Shown here: positions 20,944-30,138 of the stretch, in pieces
Layout of the letters: each line of letters opens with the position of its first letter
Numbering within the stretch: the first letter of the stretch is position 1
Assembly (NCBI RefSeq): GCF_017356015.1
Contig: NZ_JAFIQV010000008.1
Span: forward strand, 62,001 to 126,000
Direction of reading: 5' to 3'
Source of the DNA: Azospirillum sp. SYSU D00513
Lineage (GTDB): Bacteria > Pseudomonadota > Alphaproteobacteria > Azospirillales > Azospirillaceae
DNA: 64,000 nt
The notes under the pieces: model-generated
What the model saw: only the letters and a program-made list of their open reading frames with translations
What the model was told of the DNA's origin: nothing
Databases searched by the model: none
Translations under genes and position numbers: made by a program

Positions 20944-22305
20944 CTAACGCGCCGCGCGCCGGACGAGCAGGATGTTGCTGAGGAAGACCGCCGCGGCGCT
21001 GGCGGCGATGACCGCCGCCATCGGCATGGCAGTTCCGTCGGCGATGTAGCCGACCACCCAGCCCGAGGCGGCGCCGAATCCGAACTGCATCATGCCCGCC
21101 AGCGCCGAGGCGGTGCCTGCCATGTGCGGGTAGGCCGCCATGGCGCCGGCCATGGCGTTGGGGATGATCAGGCCGGTCAGCGCCATGAACAGGAACAGCC
21201 CGCCGACCAGCCCCCACAGCCCGCCCCAGCCCATCGCGGCGCAGCCAAGCAGGAGCAGCCCGCTGAGCATCGACAGGAGGCTGCCGAGCCCAAGGAGGCG
21301 GTCGGACCCGTAACGCAGCACGAGCCGGCTGTTCAGCGTGTTCACGATGATCATGCCGACGATGTTGATGCCGAACAGCAGGCCGTAATGCTCCGGCCGG
21401 ACGTGGAACAGGTCGATGTAGACGAAGGGCGATCCCGACAGGAAGGCGAACATGCCCGCGTAGACGAAGCCCATGTTCAGGGCATAGCCGAGATAGCGGC
21501 GGTTGGTCAGCAGCGCGCGGTAGGACTGGAGCAGCCCCGCCACATGCGCCCGGCGCCGGTTGGCCGGGTCCAGCGTCTCCGGGATGCTGGCGAGCGCCGC
21601 CAGCGCTATGAAGCCGAAGGCCGCCTGCGCCCAGAAGATGCCCCGCCAGTCCGCCAGCAGGAGGATCTGCCCGCCGATCAGCGGCGCGATGATGGGCGCC
21701 GCACCCATGATGAGCATCATAAGGGACAGCACGCTGGCCGCGCGGTCGCGCGCGAACACGTCGCGGATCATCGCCCGCACCAGCACCGGACCGGCGCAGG
21801 CGCCGAGCGCCTGGACGAAGCGCCACAAGGCCAGATGGTCGATGTCCGTGGACAGGCTGCACCCGACGCAGCCGGCGCCATACAGCAGCACGCCGGCCGC
21901 GATGGGAAGGCGGCGTCCCAGCCAGTCGCCGAGCGCCCCCCACAGGAGCTGCCCGATCCCGAAGCCCAGGAAGAAGGCGGACAGGGTCCGTTGCGCCTGC
22001 TCCTGGGTCGCGTGGAAGCCCGCCTGGATGTCCGGCAGGGCCGGCAGATACATGTCCGTACCCATCGGACCGAAGGACATCAGAATGCCGAGAACGCCCA
22101 GGAAAAAGGGGCTGCTGGACGGCGGCACCGCGCGCGCGGCGGCAAGGCGTGCGAATATCTGGTCTCGGTCGGTCCGGTTGGGCAAGCCTTTAAGGCTGGG
22201 CCGGAAGGCGCCCGCCGACAAAGACCGTTTCCGTATGGCAGACCTGCCGGCGGAACTCCGGAACCGGTGCCGCAATCGGATGGGCGAGGGGACGGGCTGT
22301 GACAT
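20944..22305 (-). CDS. MFS multidrug efflux transporter, Bcr/CflA family
   Basis: A proton-driven exporter with twelve predicted membrane segments. The hallmark after the first segment, GTDMYLPALPDIQAGF, matches the Bcr/CflA group, and WGALGDWLGRR is the conserved loop between segments 2 and 3. A family member would begin around 15 residues before the first segment, whereas the open frame adds about 60 basic residues from the ATG at 22305; the true start may be an internal GTG or TTG, so the first 130 bases are uncertain. Substrates (drugs, sulfonamide, bicyclomycin-type compounds) cannot be assigned. Confidence 0.85.
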   Translation of the reverse strand: MSQPVPSPIRLRHRFRSSAGRSAIRKRSLSAGAFRPSLKGLPNRTDRDQIFARLAAARAVPPSSSPFFLGVLGILMSFGPMGTDMYLPALPDIQAGFHATQEQAQRTLSAFFLGFGIGQLLWGALGDWLGRRLPIAAGVLLYGAGCVGCSLSTDIDHLALWRFVQALGACAGPVLVRAMIRDVFARDRAASVLSLMMLIMGAAPIIAPLIGGQILLLADWRGIFWAQAAFGFIALAALASIPETLDPANRRRAHVAGLLQSYRALLTNRRYLGYALNMGFVYAGMFAFLSGSPFVYIDLFHVRPEHYGLLFGINIVGMIIVNTLNSRLVLRYGSDRLLGLGSLLSMLSGLLLLGCAAMGWGGLWGLVGGLFLFMALTGLIIPNAMAGAMAAYPHMAGTASALAGMMQFGFGAASGWVVGYIADGTAMPMAAVIAASAAAVFLSNILLVRRAAR

Positions 22306-22402
22306 CCGTTTCCCGCGACTCGGGGCTCTCTAGGCGTGCGCACTCTTTAGCGGTAAATTCCTTCCCTAGAAAGTGGTGGAATCTTCCACGTTGGAGAAGA
22401 GC

Positions 22403-23335
22403 ATGCGGCGGCTCACGGCGGGTTTCTGGGGCGGGCTTCTGGTCGCGGTCGGCCTGCTCGCCGGCGGTGCCGGAGAAGCCCTGGCCGGTTCGGCCGGCAA
22501 GAAGCCGTCATCGCCGCAGCCCGACCCGATCGCCTGGAGCCAGGTCCGCGGACCCTCCGGCGGCATCGCCCAGTCCATCGGGGGCTACGCGGCGGGCTGC
22601 GTGGCGGGTGCCCGGCCGCTGGCGCCGGAGGGGACCGGCTACCAGCTCATCCGGCTGTCCCGCAAGCGCAACTACGGCCATCCGGCCCTCATCGATTTCC
22701 TGGAGGATTTCGGGCGCAAGGTCGCCGCGGCCCGGATCGGCACCGCGCTGATCGGCGACATGGGGCAGGCGCGCGGCGGGCCGATGAGCTTCGGCCATGC
22801 CAGCCACCAGAACGGGCTGGACGCCGACGTCTGGCTGCGGCTCGACCTTCCGGCGCTGCGGCGCGACGCACGCGAGACGCTCCGGGAGATCAAGTACGTC
22901 GATTACGGCCGCCGGCGCGTCTCCGCCGACTGGAGCGAGGGGCAGGCGCAGATGATCCGCATCGCCGCCGCCGACCCGCGCGTGGCGCGCATCTTCATCA
23001 ACCCGGCCATCAAGCAGGCCATGTGCCGGCATTCCTGGCCGGACCGCAGTTTCCTGCGCAAGCTGCGCCCCTGGCACGGCCATGACGGCCATATGCACAT
23101 CCGGCTGAGCTGCCCGCCCGGAAGCCCGCAATGCGAGGAGCAGAAGGAACTGCCGGCCGGAGAGGGCTGCGGCGAGGATGTCGAGTCCTGGATGGCGTCG
23201 CTGGCACCCCTGATCGAGCGGCCGCCCGGTGATCGCCCGCGCCCGAGGGCGGTCAACCTGCCGCCGGTCTGCCGGTCCGTGCTGCGCGCCAGCGGGACCA
23301 CCGTGGCCTCGGCGGGGGACGGCCTGTCCGACTGA
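22403..23335 (+). CDS. mepA: Penicillin-insensitive murein endopeptidase
   Basis: A periplasmic metallopeptidase that cuts D-Ala-mDAP cross-links in peptidoglycan. The ATG at 22403 follows GGAGAAG and starts a signal peptide ending near GEALAGS. Zinc-site motifs of the M74/LAS family are present: FGHASHQNGLDADVW near 130 and WHGHDGHMHIRLSCP near 225. Length (310 residues) is slightly above the E. coli enzyme; the C-terminal 40 residues are Arg/Pro-rich and not part of the fold. Confidence 0.92.
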   Translation: MRRLTAGFWGGLLVAVGLLAGGAGEALAGSAGKKPSSPQPDPIAWSQVRGPSGGIAQSIGGYAAGCVAGARPLAPEGTGYQLIRLSRKRNYGHPALIDFLEDFGRKVAAARIGTALIGDMGQARGGPMSFGHASHQNGLDADVWLRLDLPALRRDARETLREIKYVDYGRRRVSADWSEGQAQMIRIAAADPRVARIFINPAIKQAMCRHSWPDRSFLRKLRPWHGHDGHMHIRLSCPPGSPQCEEQKELPAGEGCGEDVESWMASLAPLIERPPGDRPRPRAVNLPPVCRSVLRASGTTVASAGDGLSD

Positions 23336-23478
23336 CACCCGCCGGGATCCCGTTCCGGCCTATCGCGGTTTTCTAACTGTTCATCATTGAGCCGGTGAAT
23401 TAAGATCGCACGCACCGGCATGCCCCCTTTTCGGGGGAAAAGCCGGCTGCTTCGACCATCAGGGCGAGCGTTGATGCG

Positions 23479-24420
23479 ATGACCGACAAGAAGGACGCCG
23501 CGGACGGCTCGCTGAGCCTGAAAACCCGTTTCCAGGCCTGGTGGGAAGGCTATGACCTCTCCGGCCTGAAGGCGAAGAAGCAGGAAGCCGAGGAGGCTCC
23601 GCCGCCCGAACCGTCGGCGGCCTCCAACCCGCCGGGCATGAACCGTTGGGGCAAGCCCCTGTGGACCGCCACCCGGATCGAGGTGGCCGAGAAACTGTGG
23701 GGCGAGGGATTCAACACGCCCGGTGGATCGGACCACATCCCCTATCTCGTGCGCCCGCTCGGCCTGAACCCGGCCATGAGCGTGCTCGACCTTTCCGCCG
23801 GGCTGGGCGGCACCAGCCGCACCATGGCCGGCAAGTACGGCTGCTGGGTCACGGGGCTGGAGGCGTCTCCGCTGCTGGCGAAGGAGGGGATGATCCGCTC
23901 CTTCAAGCACGGGCTGGAGAAGAAGGCGCCGGTCGAGACCTACGACCCGGAGAACTTCTCCTACTCCAAGCGCGTGGACGCCATCGTCTACAAGGAAGGC
24001 ATGTTCTCAGTCCGGGACAAGGACCAGATGTTCGACGCCATGGAGATGGTGCTGAAGCCGCGCGGCCATGTGCTGATGACGGACTACATCGTCGAGCCGC
24101 AGCTCGCCGGCGCCAAGGCCATCCAGCACTGGTGCGACAAGGAACCGATGGCACCGAATCTCTGGAGCAGGGAGCAGATGTCCAACGGCTTCGCCCAGCG
24201 AAACCTGGACCTGCGCATCAGCGAGGACATCACCGACACCCACCGCACCCTGATCCTGTCCGCCATCCAGGGGCTCGTCGAGCATCTGGAGAAGCACAGC
24301 ATGGACAAGGACACCAAGATCGCGGTGATGCAGGAGGTGGAGATGTGGGTCCGCCGCGTCGCGGCACTCGACGCCGGGCTCAGATGCTACCGCTTCTACG
24401 CGATCAAGCCCGCCGAATAG
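23479..24420 (+). CDS. SAM-dependent methyltransferase
   Basis: A class I methyltransferase of 313 residues. Motif I, VLDLSAGLGGTSRTMA, is near residue 104, followed by VTGLEASP as the acidic loop for the ribose. The first 55 residues are charged and probably flexible. The core resembles small-molecule (UbiE-like) methyltransferases, but the acceptor is unknown. GGGCGAG provides the ribosome-binding site. It stands alone before rpmJ. Confidence 0.8.
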   Translation: MTDKKDAADGSLSLKTRFQAWWEGYDLSGLKAKKQEAEEAPPPEPSAASNPPGMNRWGKPLWTATRIEVAEKLWGEGFNTPGGSDHIPYLVRPLGLNPAMSVLDLSAGLGGTSRTMAGKYGCWVTGLEASPLLAKEGMIRSFKHGLEKKAPVETYDPENFSYSKRVDAIVYKEGMFSVRDKDQMFDAMEMVLKPRGHVLMTDYIVEPQLAGAKAIQHWCDKEPMAPNLWSREQMSNGFAQRNLDLRISEDITDTHRTLILSAIQGLVEHLEKHSMDKDTKIAVMQEVEMWVRRVAALDAGLRCYRFYAIKPAE

Positions 24421-24499
24421 CGGGCGGGGGAGAGGCCCCCGTGAAAGGCCCCCTGTGAAAGGCCGATTTGAAAGACCGCGGAATGTCCCGCTCTATACG

Positions 24500-24528
24500 T
24501 TGACAGGGCGGATGCACCACACTATGTT
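24500..24528 (+). promoter_or_regulatory. Sigma-70 promoter of rpmJ
   Basis: A perfect -35 box TTGACA at 24500-24505 and TATGTT at 24523-24528 are spaced by 17 bases and placed about 40 bases before the rpmJ ATG. This is one of the best promoter matches in the window. Confidence 0.8.
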
Positions 24529-24569
24529 GCGCGCTCTTTGAAGTGCCGCCGACCGACCAGGATAGAACC

Positions 24570-24695
24570 ATGAAGATCGTGAACTCTCTGAAGTCGATGA
24601 AGACGCGCCATAAGGCCTGCCGTGTTATCCGCCGCAAGGGCCGCGTCTACGTCATCAACAAGCAGAACCCGCGTTTCAAGGCCCGTCAGGGCTGA
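24570..24695 (+). CDS. rpmJ: 50S ribosomal protein L36
   Basis: A 41-residue basic ribosomal protein of the large subunit, starting [20 protein letters not shown] and ending in NPRFKARQG. It belongs to the longer, alphaproteobacterial form. Only one cysteine remains, so the zinc-binding Cys3-His set of the other L36 form is absent. It has its own promoter and its own terminator, so it is a single-gene unit. Confidence 0.95.
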   Translation: MKIVNSLKSMKTRHKACRVIRRKGRVYVINKQNPRFKARQG

Positions 24696-24746
24696 TACGG
24701 CACCGCGGCCGGCTTGCCGGCCGTCGCCGGATCACGCAAGGTTCAC

Positions 24747-24785
24747 GCAAAGGCCGCGCCTTCCCTGGCGCGGCCTTTGCGTTTT
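24747..24785 (+). terminator. Intrinsic terminator of rpmJ
   Basis: A 14-bp perfect stem, GCAAAGGCCGCGCC and GGCGCGGCCTTTGC, loop TTCCCT, followed by GTTTT. Confidence 0.9.
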
Positions 24786-24937
24786 GGACCCAACCGCACC
24801 CATGGCTGTTTCCTTCCGCTTGGCAGAACGAACGCCTGCCTGTCATAAAAAGACAGCACCGCCGCAAAAACACGGGAGTTCCCCTGATGCCGCGCTTTGA
24901 AACTGGCCGCGCTCCCGCTAGGTTTGGCGCCAGCGGA

Positions 24938-25666
24938 ATGGAGAGTCGACAAGTGAACGGCGGGTACGGGATCGCGCAGAGGCTGTCGGCCTGGGCGGTG
25001 CATGTCTTCACGGGCAGCGGTGTTGTTCTGGGGCTTCTGGCGTTGCTGTCCGCCTCCAGCGGCGACGCCGAGGCGTGCCTCGGCTGGCTGGGGCTGGCCC
25101 TGGTGGTGGACGGGGTGGATGGCACGCTGGCGCGCCGCGCCTCCGTGCGCGACGTCCTGCCGGGCTTCGACGGCTCGGCGCTCGACCTCGTGGTCGATTA
25201 CCTGACCTATGTCGTCGTGCCGGCGCTGTTCATGTACGTCTTCAACCTGCTGCCCAACGGCTTCGGCATTCCGCTGACCGCCTGGGTGCTGATGACGTCG
25301 CTCTACTGCTTCTGCAACGTCAACATGAAGAGCGGCGACAACTATTTCGTCGGCTTCCCGGCGATCTGGAACGTGGTGGCGCTCTATCTCTGGATCCTGG
25401 AGCTGAACCCCTGGATCAATGCCGCCATCCTGATCGCCTTCGGCCTGATGACCTTCACCACGGTGAAGTTCCTGCACCCCTTCCGGGTCCGCAAGCTGAT
25501 GCGCGTCAACATCGCGGTCAGCGCCGTCTGGCTCATCTCCAGCGCCGCGCTGGTGATCCTGCAGCCCGAGCGTCCGCCGGTGATCTTCGCGGTGTGGCTG
25601 CTCGCCAGCGGCTATTACGTGGCCGTCTGCGCCTGGCGCACCCTGCGTGGACCGGAAGCGGCCTGA
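24938..25666 (+). CDS. pcs: Phosphatidylcholine synthase
   Basis: A multi-spanning membrane enzyme that joins choline to CDP-diacylglycerol to give phosphatidylcholine and CMP. The CDP-alcohol phosphotransferase signature appears as DGVDGTLARR followed by GFDGSALDLVVDY, the Pcs-type variant. About seven to eight hydrophobic segments fill 242 residues, the normal length. Two starts are possible: ATG at 24938, or GTG at 24953 with GGAGAG seven bases upstream. Pcs is typical of alphaproteobacteria that live with eukaryotic hosts. It stands alone. Confidence 0.9.
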   Translation: MESRQVNGGYGIAQRLSAWAVHVFTGSGVVLGLLALLSASSGDAEACLGWLGLALVVDGVDGTLARRASVRDVLPGFDGSALDLVVDYLTYVVVPALFMYVFNLLPNGFGIPLTAWVLMTSLYCFCNVNMKSGDNYFVGFPAIWNVVALYLWILELNPWINAAILIAFGLMTFTTVKFLHPFRVRKLMRVNIAVSAVWLISSAALVILQPERPPVIFAVWLLASGYYVAVCAWRTLRGPEAA

Positions 25667-25761
25667 GGCCTTTGCCCGGTCCGTTGTAAGAGCGGCCACT
25701 TCGTCCCTCCGGTTGGCATCCCCGTTGCATTGAAGGGGATGCATCGCCAGAGGGACATCCC

Positions 25762-26769
25762 ATGACCTACGCCTCCGCCATCGCCCGCCAAGCCGAATCC
25801 GCCTTGCAGACCACAGGTTACGTGGGCAAGGCGGCACGCGGGGCGGCACATGTGGAAAGCGCGATCCGCAACGCGAGCGACCGGACCGGGGTCGATTTTT
25901 CCTATCTCCTGGAAAAAGCTGCCGCCGAGAGCGGCTTCCGCACCGACGTGAAGGCGGCCACCTCCTCGGCGACCGGCCTCTACCAATTCATCGACTCGAC
26001 CTGGCTGCACACGGTGAAGGAGCATGGGGCGGCGCACGGGCTGGGCCGGATGGCGGCGGCGATCCAGACCCGCAGCGACGGGCGTCCCTTCGTCGCCGAC
26101 CCCGAGATGCGGCGCAAGATCCTGGAACTGCGCAAGGACCCGGAGGTCTCCGCCCTGATGGCGGCGGAATTCACGCGCGGCAACAAGGAGCAGCTGGAGG
26201 AGGCGGTCGGCGGGCGGATCGGCTCGACGGAACTGTACATGGCCCATTTCCTTGGAGCCGGCGGCGCGTCGAAATTCCTGAACGGCATGAAGGAAAGCCC
26301 CAACCGCCAGGCCAGGGAGCTGTTCCCCGAGGCGGCGGCGGCGAACCGCGCGGTCTTCTACGACAAGGAAACCGGCAGGCCGAAGACCCTGAAGGAAATC
26401 TACGACCGCTTCGCCGACAAATTCGCCGAAGCGCCTGCGACGGGCGTCGTGGGCCAGTCGCCGGCCGGCTCGCTTGCCGAACGGCTGCGCCGGCAGGACA
26501 TGCCCGACGGCTTCACCACCCAGGTGCCGAGCCTGCCGGAAAAATCCTTCAACGGAACGCCCCTGTCGATCTATCAGGTGCTCGCGCTGAACGCGCTGGA
26601 AACGCCGGACGAGGCCGACAGCGCCAACGGCAAGTCCACCCGGAACAAGGAGGAAAAGCGCATGCGCGACGAGCCCGTGCGCACTGAGCAGACCTCCGAG
26701 ACCGGGCTGGGTCTCGGGCTCGGCCTTTCCAAGGCGGTGACGCCGGGCAGCATCCTCAACGACGCGTAA
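25762..26769 (+). CDS. Lytic transglycosylase (SLT domain)
   Basis: A 335-residue peptidoglycan lyase. The SLT motif is at residues 53-80: the catalytic glutamate is E56 in KAAAESGFR, followed by SSATGLYQFIDSTW. A further domain motif, YMAHFLGAGGASKFL, is near 160. No classical signal peptide is seen at the N-terminus, so export may use a flagellar or other route, as for FlgJ-like or type III associated enzymes; this is an inference. The tail (280-335) is charged and low in structure. Confidence 0.82.
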   Translation: MTYASAIARQAESALQTTGYVGKAARGAAHVESAIRNASDRTGVDFSYLLEKAAAESGFRTDVKAATSSATGLYQFIDSTWLHTVKEHGAAHGLGRMAAAIQTRSDGRPFVADPEMRRKILELRKDPEVSALMAAEFTRGNKEQLEEAVGGRIGSTELYMAHFLGAGGASKFLNGMKESPNRQARELFPEAAAANRAVFYDKETGRPKTLKEIYDRFADKFAEAPATGVVGQSPAGSLAERLRRQDMPDGFTTQVPSLPEKSFNGTPLSIYQVLALNALETPDEADSANGKSTRNKEEKRMRDEPVRTEQTSETGLGLGLGLSKAVTPGSILNDA

Positions 26770-26838
26770 AGCCCTCCACCGGCTGCCCGTGGGCATCCGG
26801 TGACGCACTGGAACAAGCGGCGGTCCCCCTCTGACGGT

Positions 26839-28266
26839 TCAGGGCAACGTCTTGCCGGGGTTCATCAGCCCCTGCGGGTCCAGCGCCGCCTTGACGCGGC
26901 GCAGCAGGTCGAGTTCCACGGGACTCTTGATGAGCGGCATGGCGTCCTTCTTGACGCGGCCGATGCCGTGTTCGGCGGAGATGGAGCCGTCGAGGTCGAG
27001 GATGACCTCGTTCACCAAGCCGGTCAGCTCGTCCCAGCGGGCGAGATAGGCAGCCTTGTCGGCGCCTTCGGGCTGGCTCAGATTGAAGTGGATGTTGCCG
27101 TCGCCGACATGACCGAAGGGCGTCACCCGGATGCCGGGGCAGGCGGCCTCGACGGCGGCGGTGGCGCGCTCGATGAAGTCGGGCACCCGGCTGACCGGGA
27201 CCGACACGTCGTTCTTGATCGAGCCGCCCTCGAATTTCTGCGCCGCCACGATGGCCTCGCGGATGAACCAGAGCTGTTCCGCCTGGGCCTCGGACCGGGC
27301 CAGCGTGGCGTCCGCCGCCAGCCCGTCCGCGACGGCCTCGCCAAGCGCGGCCTCGATGCTCTCGCGGAAGGCGTCGCTCCGCGTCCCGGCGGTCAGCTCG
27401 GCCAGCACGTACCAGGGCGAGGGCGCCGCCAGCGGGTCGATGGTGCCGGCCACATGCTTCAGGGCATAGTCGAGGCAGCGGCGCGCCATCAGCTCGAAGG
27501 AGGACACCGCGTCGCCGGAGGCGGAGCGCAGCCGGGCCAGCAGCTCCAGCGCCGCGGCCGGGCTCGGCACGGCGATAAAGGCGGTCTCCGCCTGGAGCGG
27601 ACGCGGAAACAGCTTCAGCACCGCGCCGGTGACGATGCCCAGCGTTCCCTCGCCCCCGATGAACAGCTGCTTCAGGTCGTAGCCGGTGTTGTTCTTGCGC
27701 AAAGACCGCAGGCCGTCCCACACGCGCCCGTCGGCCAGCACGACCTCCAGCCCCAGCACGAGGTCGCGCATGTTGCCGTAGCGCAGAACGTTGATGCCGC
27801 CGGCGTTGGTCGAGATCAGCCCGCCGATCTGGCAGGTGCCTTCCGACCCCAGGCTCATGGGCAGCAGCCGGCCGGCGGCGGCGGCGGCGTCCTGGGCCGC
27901 CTTCAGCACCACGCCCGCGTCCGCCGTCATGGTGTAGTTCAGCGGGTCGATGGCGCGGATCCGGTTCATCCGAGACAGGCTGATGACGATCTCGCGCCCG
28001 TCCTCGTAGGGGATGGAGCCGGCGACATGGCTGGTGTTGCCGCCCTGCGGGACGATGGGGATGCCGGCCCCGGCGCAGACCGCGACCACCGCCGCGACCT
28101 CCTCCGTCGAGGCCGGGCGGACCACCGCCGGGCTGTTGCCCCGGAAACGCCCGCGCCATTCCGCGAGGTAGGGGGCCATGTCCTCGGGTGCCGTCAGGAT
28201 GCCGTTCGGCCCGACGATGGCGCGGATGCGGTCGAGGGCGGCCGCGACCGGCTGGGCGGTGGTCAT
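26839..28266 (-). CDS. FAD-linked oxidase (GlcD / D-2-hydroxyacid dehydrogenase family)
   Basis: A flavoprotein of 475 residues oxidising a D-2-hydroxyacid. The FAD-binding PCMH domain (about 40-220) includes IVPQGGNTSHVAGS and LISTNAGGINVLRYG. The C-terminal FAD-oxidase domain has FGHVGDGNIHFNL and SISAEHGIGRVKK, hallmarks of the glycolate oxidase GlcD / D-lactate / D-2-hydroxyglutarate group. No glcE or glcF partner is adjacent, which favours a one-subunit D-2-hydroxyglutarate- or D-lactate-type dehydrogenase. It lies ten bases downstream of Sua5 on the same strand, so co-transcription is likely. Confidence 0.85.
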   Translation of the reverse strand: MTTAQPVAAALDRIRAIVGPNGILTAPEDMAPYLAEWRGRFRGNSPAVVRPASTEEVAAVVAVCAGAGIPIVPQGGNTSHVAGSIPYEDGREIVISLSRMNRIRAIDPLNYTMTADAGVVLKAAQDAAAAAGRLLPMSLGSEGTCQIGGLISTNAGGINVLRYGNMRDLVLGLEVVLADGRVWDGLRSLRKNNTGYDLKQLFIGGEGTLGIVTGAVLKLFPRPLQAETAFIAVPSPAAALELLARLRSASGDAVSSFELMARRCLDYALKHVAGTIDPLAAPSPWYVLAELTAGTRSDAFRESIEAALGEAVADGLAADATLARSEAQAEQLWFIREAIVAAQKFEGGSIKNDVSVPVSRVPDFIERATAAVEAACPGIRVTPFGHVGDGNIHFNLSQPEGADKAAYLARWDELTGLVNEVILDLDGSISAEHGIGRVKKDAMPLIKSPVELDLLRRVKAALDPQGLMNPGKTLP

Positions 28267-28275
28267 GGCCCGGCC

Positions 28276-29292
28276 TTACCCGCGGGGTGCCGCGGCACGG
28301 CGCAGCCGGTCGTTGATGGCGACGCCCAGCCCCTGGTCCGGGATGGGCATGACGGCGATGGCCTTCACCCCCGGCTGGTCGAGCTGGCGCAGATGGGCGA
28401 AGAGGTTCGCCGCCGCCTCGTTCAGGTCGCTCTCCAGGCTGAGGTTCAGCCGCGCCCCATGGCCGCGCACGAAGCGGTCCGGGCCGAAGCTCAGCAGCGC
28501 CTCGCCCTCCTCGGCGGCGTCGGCGTTCAGCCGCACCGGAACCGAGGGGGCATAGTGGCTCTCCAGCTGGCCGGGCGACTTCGGCGCCGTCGGATCGCCG
28601 GCGGAGACGCGGACCGGGCCGATGAGCTGCTCGATCTCCTCGCGCAGGACCGCACCCGGACGCAGCAGGACCGGTTCCTCCCCGGTGAGGTCGAGCACGG
28701 TGGATTCGAGTCCGACCGGGCATTTGCCGCCGGCGACAACCATGGCGACCTTCTCGCCCAGGCTTTCGATGACGTGCTGCGGGGTGGTCGGGCTGACCGC
28801 CCCCGAACGGTTGGCGCTGGGAGCGGCCACCGGCCGTCCCGCGGCTTCCAGCAGCGTCCGCGCCACCGGGTGGTTGGGGACGCGGATCGCCACGCTGTCG
28901 AGACCCGCCGAGACCAGCAGGGACAAGCCGCTGCCCTCGACGCGGGGCAGGACCAGCGTCAGCGGGCCGGGCCAGAACTGTGCCGCCAGCTCCAGCGCGC
29001 GCTCGTCGAAGCGCGCCCAGCCTTGCGCGCTCTCCAGGTCGGGCAGATGGATGATGAGCGGGTTGAACTGCGGCCGGCCCTTGGCGGCGAAGATGGCGGC
29101 CACCGCCTTGTCGTTCGTGGCGTCGGCGCCCAGCCCGTAGACGGTCTCGGTCGGGAAGGCGACCAGCTCGCCGGCGCGCAGGGCCTCGCCGCCGCGGGCC
29201 AGGGCTTGCGGCTTGGTCGGCAGGATCTCGGGGCGGCGGGCGCTCTGTTCTTCGGTCAAGGTCGTTTCTGATCGTTTATGCTGCGGTGCCAA
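28276..29292 (-). CDS. L-threonylcarbamoyladenylate synthase (Sua5 type)
   Basis: It makes threonylcarbamoyl-AMP from threonine, bicarbonate and ATP, the first step of t6A at position 37 of ANN-decoding tRNAs. The YrdC/TsaC domain covers about 30-220: FPTETVYGLG, KGRPQFNPLIIH and APSANRSGAVSPT. The C-terminal extension (about 230-338) is the Sua5 domain, so this is the long Sua5 form rather than short TsaC. The start is uncertain: 29292 is a TTG and another TTG lies 11 codons inside; no ATG is available before the domain. The flavoprotein gene follows after ten bases. Confidence 0.9.
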   Translation of the reverse strand: MAPQHKRSETTLTEEQSARRPEILPTKPQALARGGEALRAGELVAFPTETVYGLGADATNDKAVAAIFAAKGRPQFNPLIIHLPDLESAQGWARFDERALELAAQFWPGPLTLVLPRVEGSGLSLLVSAGLDSVAIRVPNHPVARTLLEAAGRPVAAPSANRSGAVSPTTPQHVIESLGEKVAMVVAGGKCPVGLESTVLDLTGEEPVLLRPGAVLREEIEQLIGPVRVSAGDPTAPKSPGQLESHYAPSVPVRLNADAAEEGEALLSFGPDRFVRGHGARLNLSLESDLNEAAANLFAHLRQLDQPGVKAIAVMPIPDQGLGVAINDRLRRAAAPRG

Positions 29293-29386
29293 ATCGCGCG
29301 GTTGCGCCGGTCACGGACAGGGGTTATGAGGAGTTGCGGGGCATCAGGAACGTGATGCGCTCCCCTGAATAATGATGGGTGCGGGC

Positions 29387-30034
29387 ATGGCGGGCAAGGT
29401 CTTCACCGTGGCGCAGCAGAAGGGCGGGGCCGGCAAGACCACGCTGGTCGCCCATCTCGCCATCGCCTGGGCCCAGCTCGGCCGCTCCGTCGCCACCGTG
29501 GACATCGATCCCCAGGGCAGCCTGACGCGCTGGCACGCGGTGCGCGCCGAGGCCACCGGCGGAAACCCCGGCTTCACCCATGTGCAGATCAACGGCTGGC
29601 GCACCCAGGCCGAGGTCGAGAAGCTCGCGCGCATCCATGACATCGTCGTGGTGGACAGCCCGCCCCACGCCCAGACGGAGGCGCGGATCGCCGTGCGCAC
29701 CGCCAGCCTCGTGATCGCCCCGGTGCAGCCGAGCCCGATGGATCTCTGGGCCGTGCACCCGACCATCGACCTCGCCGGCCAGGAGAAGCGCGGCCTCCTG
29801 CTCGTGCTGAACCGCGTGCCGCCGCGCACGAAGCTCGCCGACGAGCTGGTCGCCAAGGTGCGCGACCTAGTCAACCCGCCGGCGGTGGCGCTGGCCGAAA
29901 CCCAGATCGGCAACCGCACCGCCTATGCCGGCACGTTGCTGACCGGCCTGTCGGTCACGGAAGGCGCGCGCCGGACCCAGGCCGGTACCGAGATGCAGAC
30001 CCTGGCCGAGGAGATCCTGGCCCGCGCGGGATAA
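29387..30034 (+). CDS. ParA-family ATPase
   Basis: A MinD/ParA-type P-loop ATPase of 215 residues. The deviant Walker A QQKGGAGKTT is near residue 10, with the signature lysine; Walker A' TVDIDPQGSL is near 42 and Walker B IVVVDSPPH near 86. I start at the ATG at 29387; an ATG at 29372 in the same frame has no ribosome-binding site. There is no parB or parS-like site alongside, so it is an orphan ParA, possibly positioning another protein rather than the chromosome. Confidence 0.85.
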   Translation: MAGKVFTVAQQKGGAGKTTLVAHLAIAWAQLGRSVATVDIDPQGSLTRWHAVRAEATGGNPGFTHVQINGWRTQAEVEKLARIHDIVVVDSPPHAQTEARIAVRTASLVIAPVQPSPMDLWAVHPTIDLAGQEKRGLLLVLNRVPPRTKLADELVAKVRDLVNPPAVALAETQIGNRTAYAGTLLTGLSVTEGARRTQAGTEMQTLAEEILARAG

Positions 30035-30070
30035 GGCGGGCCGGGTAAAGCAGGTCAGCCGAAGCCAAGT

Positions 30071-30110
30071 CAAAAAAGGGAACGGGGCCGGGATGATCCG
30101 GCCCCGTTCC
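30071..30110 (-). terminator. Intrinsic terminator of the PhyH-like gene
   Basis: A 13-bp perfect stem, GGAACGGGGCCGG and CCGGCCCCGTTCC, with a 6-base loop. On the minus strand it is followed by CTTTTTTG, so it terminates the leftward gene. It may also block transcripts from the ParA gene. Confidence 0.85.
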
Positions 30111-30138
30111 CGCCCGTCGTTGTGCCTGAACCGCCGGC